Of a DNA stretch of 15,758 nt, positions 14,313-15,758 are shown one piece after another. Source of the stretch: Spirochaetota bacterium (GTDB lineage Bacteria > Spirochaetota > UBA12135 > COTS27); assembly GCA_030621685.1 (NCBI GenBank), contig JAUXHF010000011.1, positions 1 through 15,758 on the forward strand, given 5' to 3'. Both the position numbers and the translations under genes were made by a program. The stretch's first letter is position 1. Each line of letters opens with the position of its first letter. A model generated the notes under the pieces. That model made no database searches and had not been told where the DNA came from. It saw nothing but the letters and a program-made list of their open reading frames with translations.

Positions 14313-14975
14313 TTATTTTTTTAAGCCCTGTTTCTTTCGAAAAAAAAGAGCTCTCTTGCGCAAGGCATGCCAATATAATTCGTATTCAAGGCTTTGAACT
14401 CGTTCTTTTAATGTTTCAGCCGTATCGTCAGTCTTAATAAGAAGCCTAGCTTGTTCCAAAATTCTGCCGCCATCAAGGGCTAATTCCACCAGATGTACCG
14501 TAGCGCCTGCCTCCTTTTCAGCCGAAGCTAGCACTCGTTTAAACGTACCTAGCCCCTTAAACTTAGGCAGCAATGAGGGGTGGATGTTAAGCATTCTTTG
14601 CTTATACCCATGAATAAGTTTTTTTTTCACTACCCTCATAAAACCAGCTAAACATAGCATATCAGCGCCATGTTTTTGCAAAGCTCGCAGATAAACTTGC
14701 TCACGACCTCCCTCCAGTTTCGTTTTAAAAGGTTTTGCCGAAAGAAATTTTGCCGGCACCCCTAAGGCCCTAGCCTTTTTAAGCCCCAAGGCCTGTTCAG
14801 TATCGCTTAGCACAAGCACCGGCTTTATAGCCAAGGCTTTTTCTTGTCTACTTTTTCTTATTAAGGCCTCCATGTTGCTGCCTGTTCCAGATATAAGTAT
14901 GGCAAAGCATAATGCTCTTTTCTTAGATTGAAAAGTAACTTTCTTTCTCCTAGCAGGCACGAAATGGCTTGGCAT
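14313..14975 (-). CDS. purN: Phosphoribosylglycinamide formyltransferase
   Basis: PurN transfers a formyl group from 10-formyltetrahydrofolate to glycinamide ribonucleotide in purine synthesis. The 220-residue product shows ILISGTGSN (26-34), VLVLSD, LAGFMRVV (109-116), LNIHPSLLPKFKG with Asn130 and His132, and ATVHLVELALDGGRI with Asp168. The three catalytic residues of the family are therefore present. An N-terminal extension of about 20 basic residues precedes the fold (MPSHFVPARRKKVTFQSKKR); no alternative start codon inside it is convincing, so it may be real. The window shows no other pur gene, and its neighbours are unrelated. It is the first gene of the minus-strand group, facing ruvX across a 360-nt spacer. 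Confidence 0.94.
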   Translation of the reverse strand: MPSHFVPARRKKVTFQSKKRALCFAILISGTGSNMEALIRKSRQEKALAIKPVLVLSDTEQALGLKKARALGVPAKFLSAKPFKTKLEGGREQVYLRALQKHGADMLCLAGFMRVVKKKLIHGYKQRMLNIHPSLLPKFKGLGTFKRVLASAEKEAGATVHLVELALDGGRILEQARLLIKTDDTAETLKERVQSLEYELYWHALRKRALFFRKKQGLKK

Positions 14976-15335
14976 AAATAGAGTATAAAGATAACAATAG
15001 CTTTAATTAAAGGAATACCTACAAAATAGCAGTTACAGATACATAGTATAACATGTAGCCCTTAGCTACAACATATTTTGCGGAAATATATTCTAGCTAA
15101 GTGGTTTTTCAGCTTTATCTAAGCCTAGCTTGATTCAGCCTAATCATCACTAAAGACCAAGGACTGTTTCAGCAAATTCAGCCATCTGTTTTTAATCTTC
15201 TGCTCTCGTAATCATATTACAATAGATTAGAGCCATACATAGAAATAATAACATAGAAATAATAAAAATAGCTTTTTGTTATTTTGTTACAAACTAAACT
15301 ATACCTATCACAAACTCAAACTGTATCACAAAGCC
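14976..15335. other. Divergent spacer between purN and ruvX
   Basis: This AT-rich spacer should hold promoters for both directions. For ruvX, TTGTTA (15276-15281) with TATACC 18 nt on is a weak candidate. For purN, TATACT-like boxes near 15040 lack a good -35. A 6-bp hairpin TGTAGC-CCTTA-GCTACA (15054-15070) and a 14-bp tandem repeat (15237-15264) are seen. No RNA gene was recognised. Confidence 0.5.
15237..15264. repeat. 14-bp perfect tandem repeat
   Basis: ACATAGAAATAATA occurs twice in a row (15237-15250 and 15251-15264), about 70 nt before the ruvX start. Confidence 0.88.
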
Positions 15336-15758
15336 ATGCAGGACTACGCAGAGAAAAAACTAAGCAACAAGGATTCTATTTTATGCCTTGATTATGGAGA
15401 AAAAACCTTAGGCTTAGCCTTAAGCGATAGCAAAGGTATCGCTCCAGCTCCGATTGGCACCATGCTCCTTCATTCGGAAAAAGGATTTCCCTACGCTCAC
15501 TTAAAAAAACTCATTAACCAGCATGGCGTAGGCCTCTTGCTCATCGGCTATCCTGCCTGTAACAATAATTCTTATAATAAAGTGCCTAGCAGTAAAAGTA
15601 ACCAAAGCGATAGCACCCAAGCAGGCCCGCCGCAAATTGAAACGCCACATGTAAATATGCGAAAGAAAGTAAAGCTTTTACGCGCCAGATTAAAAAAATA
15701 TTTTCCAAAGCAAAGTATTCAGCTTTTCGATGAAACCTTAAGCAGCTGGTCGGCAAAG
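15336..15758 (+). CDS. ruvX: Putative pre-16S rRNA nuclease / Holliday-junction resolvase-like YqgF (cut by window edge)
   Basis: This is the only clear plus-strand gene. From the ATG at 15336 an open frame of 141 codons runs to the window edge. RNase H-fold motifs of the YqgF/RuvX family are seen: ILCLDYGEKTLGLALSD (15-31, with Asp19), LLLIGYP (67-73), the helix RKKVKLLRARLKK and LFDETLSSWSA (130-140, with Asp132). The family acts in 16S rRNA 5' maturation and has been proposed as a resolvase. Between LIGYP and the helix, where most members have about 16 residues with a NMDG motif, there are about 37 residues rich in Ser, Asn, Gln and Pro (74-108). The NMDG motif is absent. No SD precedes the ATG. 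The last few residues lie beyond the window. Confidence 0.85.
   Translation, partial: MQDYAEKKLSNKDSILCLDYGEKTLGLALSDSKGIAPAPIGTMLLHSEKGFPYAHLKKLINQHGVGLLLIGYPACNNNSYNKVPSSKSNQSDSTQAGPPQIETPHVNMRKKVKLLRARLKKYFPKQSIQLFDETLSSWSAK

Noticed and set aside
1..15758. Hidden mobile element, toxin-antitoxin or defence system
   Set aside because: I looked for transposase, integrase, toxin and nuclease motifs in the gene products and found none; every sizeable frame is housekeeping, hypothetical or a shadow.

Overview
This is a compact, AT-leaning bacterial segment coding almost entirely on the minus strand. Most of it is housekeeping: the str/S10 ribosomal region, two smaller gene groups, and one divergent gene at the right edge. 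Stop codons behave normally (TGA ends rplD), so I see no sign of recoding. A strong Shine-Dalgarno (SD) site is seen for rpsL, tuf and the 9161..9958 gene, but is absent or weak before fusA, rpsF, lysC and ruvX. The proteins do not fix a phylum. The S12 tail (RSKYGTK), a 400-residue EF-Tu with NKTD, short genes and low-complexity spacers would fit a host-associated or poorly sampled lineage. Candidates are Dependentiae (TM6), a chlamydia-like group or an unusual proteobacterium. That placement is inference with low confidence.

Region by region, in transcription order on the minus strand. (1) 14975 to about 9161: purN, truB, a putative lipoprotein overlapping truB, an aspartokinase of the ectoine-associated type, a carboxylesterase with a tandem-repeat array running through its start codon, and an orphan cytosolic protein. 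Most gaps are short, so some of these are probably co-transcribed. (2) 8832 to 7282: rpsF and a multi-spanning membrane protein resembling DUF2232/YybS. A near-identical small hairpin sequence occurs just before and at the end of rpsF. (3) About 6850 to 1: a consensus sigma70-type promoter (TTGACA, 17 nt, TATAAT), a leader of about 190 nt carrying a 25-bp direct repeat, then rpsL, rpsG, fusA, tuf, rpsJ, rplC, rplD and rplW (cut by the window edge). This is the fused str and S10 operon order common in bacteria. (4) On the plus strand at the right edge, the start of ruvX/yqgF, with a low-complexity insertion, diverges from purN across a 360-nt AT-rich spacer.

The genes serve translation (ribosomal proteins, EF-Tu, EF-G, TruB), purine synthesis (PurN), aspartate-family amino-acid synthesis (aspartokinase) and DNA/RNA maintenance (RuvX). 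I found no mobile element, CRISPR array, tRNA, rRNA or obvious defence system. The most notable items are the ectoine-type aspartokinase without ectoine genes nearby, the 30-bp tandem repeat that supplies a start codon, the twin hairpins around rpsF, and the long str leader with its repeats.
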